Both the position numbers and the translations under genes were made by a program. The notes beneath the pieces were generated by a model. The model was not told the origin of the DNA and did not search any database. It saw only the letters and a program-made list of their open reading frames with translations. From Paractinoplanes toevensis (GTDB lineage Bacteria > Actinomycetota > Actinomycetes > Mycobacteriales > Micromonosporaceae): DNA of 58,802 bases. Shown here piece after piece: positions 58,405-58,802 of the stretch. Numbering within the stretch: the stretch's first letter is position 1; each line of letters opens with the position of its first letter. The stretch lies in contig NZ_BOQN01000139.1 in assembly GCF_018332695.1 (NCBI RefSeq), positions 1 through 58,802 on the forward strand, written 5' to 3'.

Positions 58405-58802
58405 GTGACGACGCACGGTGACGCGGTCGGTCCATCGGCCAATTCCGCCGTGGACGCCGCAGCGAAAGAGCCCGCGGGATCGGACGAGAAGGCCCTGACG
58501 AGCACGGTCTCGACCGACGCCGGGGACAACTCTGATCCTACGGAAGCCGTCGTGTCCCGTCAGCCACATCCTGATCCCGCCGACGAGGCGCCGACCGAGG
58601 CCGTCGAAACCGTCGCGGAAGGTGATCCGGATACCAAGATCGAGTTACCGGAAGATGACGCGGAGACCGACGAGGCCGCCGACCAGCCTGCGGTGATCGA
58701 AACGTTATCCGATTCTGAGACCGGCCCGGAAGCGACAAAACCGGCAGCGGATCTTGACCCGATTCCGGGCCCCGCCCCCGAGCCGCTGCCCGAACCGGAC
58801 CC
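58405..58802 (+). CDS. Acidic protein, N-terminal part (runs off the window)
   Basis: 132 codons are open from GTG 58405 to the window end with no stop: VTTHGDAVGPSANSAVDAAA ... TEAVETVAEGDPDTKIELPE ... PIPGPAPEPLPEPD. The composition (Asp, Glu, Pro, Ala, Thr) indicates a long disordered region; no folded domain is reached. It is divergent from dnaK with about 210 bp between starts. The GTG follows a TTTACC-like element without a ribosome binding site, so it may be leaderless. Function cannot be given from this part. Confidence 0.6.
   Translation, partial: MTTHGDAVGPSANSAVDAAAKEPAGSDEKALTSTVSTDAGDNSDPTEAVVSRQPHPDPADEAPTEAVETVAEGDPDTKIELPEDDAETDEAADQPAVIETLSDSETGPEATKPAADLDPIPGPAPEPLPEPD

Overview
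The window looks like a core-chromosome segment of a high-GC actinobacterium, most likely a member of the Micromonosporaceae (Actinoplanes-like; the genus is inference). Support comes from a GC-rich third codon position almost everywhere, a near-identical BldC regulator, valine dehydrogenase, a DUF3073 protein, the dnaK-grpE-dnaJ-hspR operon with HAIR operators, an Fe-S type PurF, and frequent GTG starts with 4-base ATGA/GTGA overlaps. I see no rRNA, tRNA, CRISPR array, insertion sequence or prophage.

Layout. 1-4 kb: small hypothetical, lipoprotein and hydrolase genes and one broken HAD gene. 4-7.6 kb: a 82-aa protein of Asp-Gly repeats, a PrsW-type membrane protease operon, and a methyltransferase coupled to a 61-aa ORF. 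7.6-10.9 kb: bldC, valine dehydrogenase, DUF3073 and three successive hairpins. 10.9-12.2 kb: a compact RiPP locus, with a radical SAM/SPASM maturase and an overlapping precursor whose C-terminus carries several aromatic-x-Asn motifs (multiple-cyclophane type, AmcA/AmcB-like). 12.3-28.3 kb: a purine cluster (purM, purF, purL, purQ, purS, purB, purD, purA) interrupted by a secreted/membrane protein with a large QYGG-rich tail and by an ArsR-MFS pair translationally coupled to purB. purN, purH, purK, purE and purC are absent. 28-35 kb: a degenerate lipid-kinase-like protein, a MinD/ParA-like ATPase, DUF3151, an ADP-ribosylglycohydrolase, a LOG-like protein and class II fructose-bisphosphate aldolase.

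35.5-39.6 kb holds a complete bacterial Hen1-Pnkp RNA repair operon. 39.6-46.4 kb: DedA, an aldolase-family enzyme, a metal-type ArsR, a lower-GC patch, and two 4-TM membrane proteins with long Pro/Gly-rich tails. 46.4-58.8 kb is mainly proteostasis: clpB and dnaK-grpE-dnaJ-hspR, each preceded by HAIR elements that HspR should bind, so the regulator encoded at the end of the dnaK operon probably controls both transcripts. Between them lie a SET-family exporter, a KhtT/KhtU-like cation:proton antiporter pair, and a TetX-like monooxygenase behind a duplicated operator. The window ends inside an acidic open frame divergent from dnaK.

The most interesting elements are the amc-like RiPP locus, the 75-nt near-perfect hairpin just beyond it, the Hen1-Pnkp operon, the Asp-Gly repeat mini-protein, the QYGG low-complexity protein and the cysteine-cluster lipid-kinase relative lacking the GGDGT motif.
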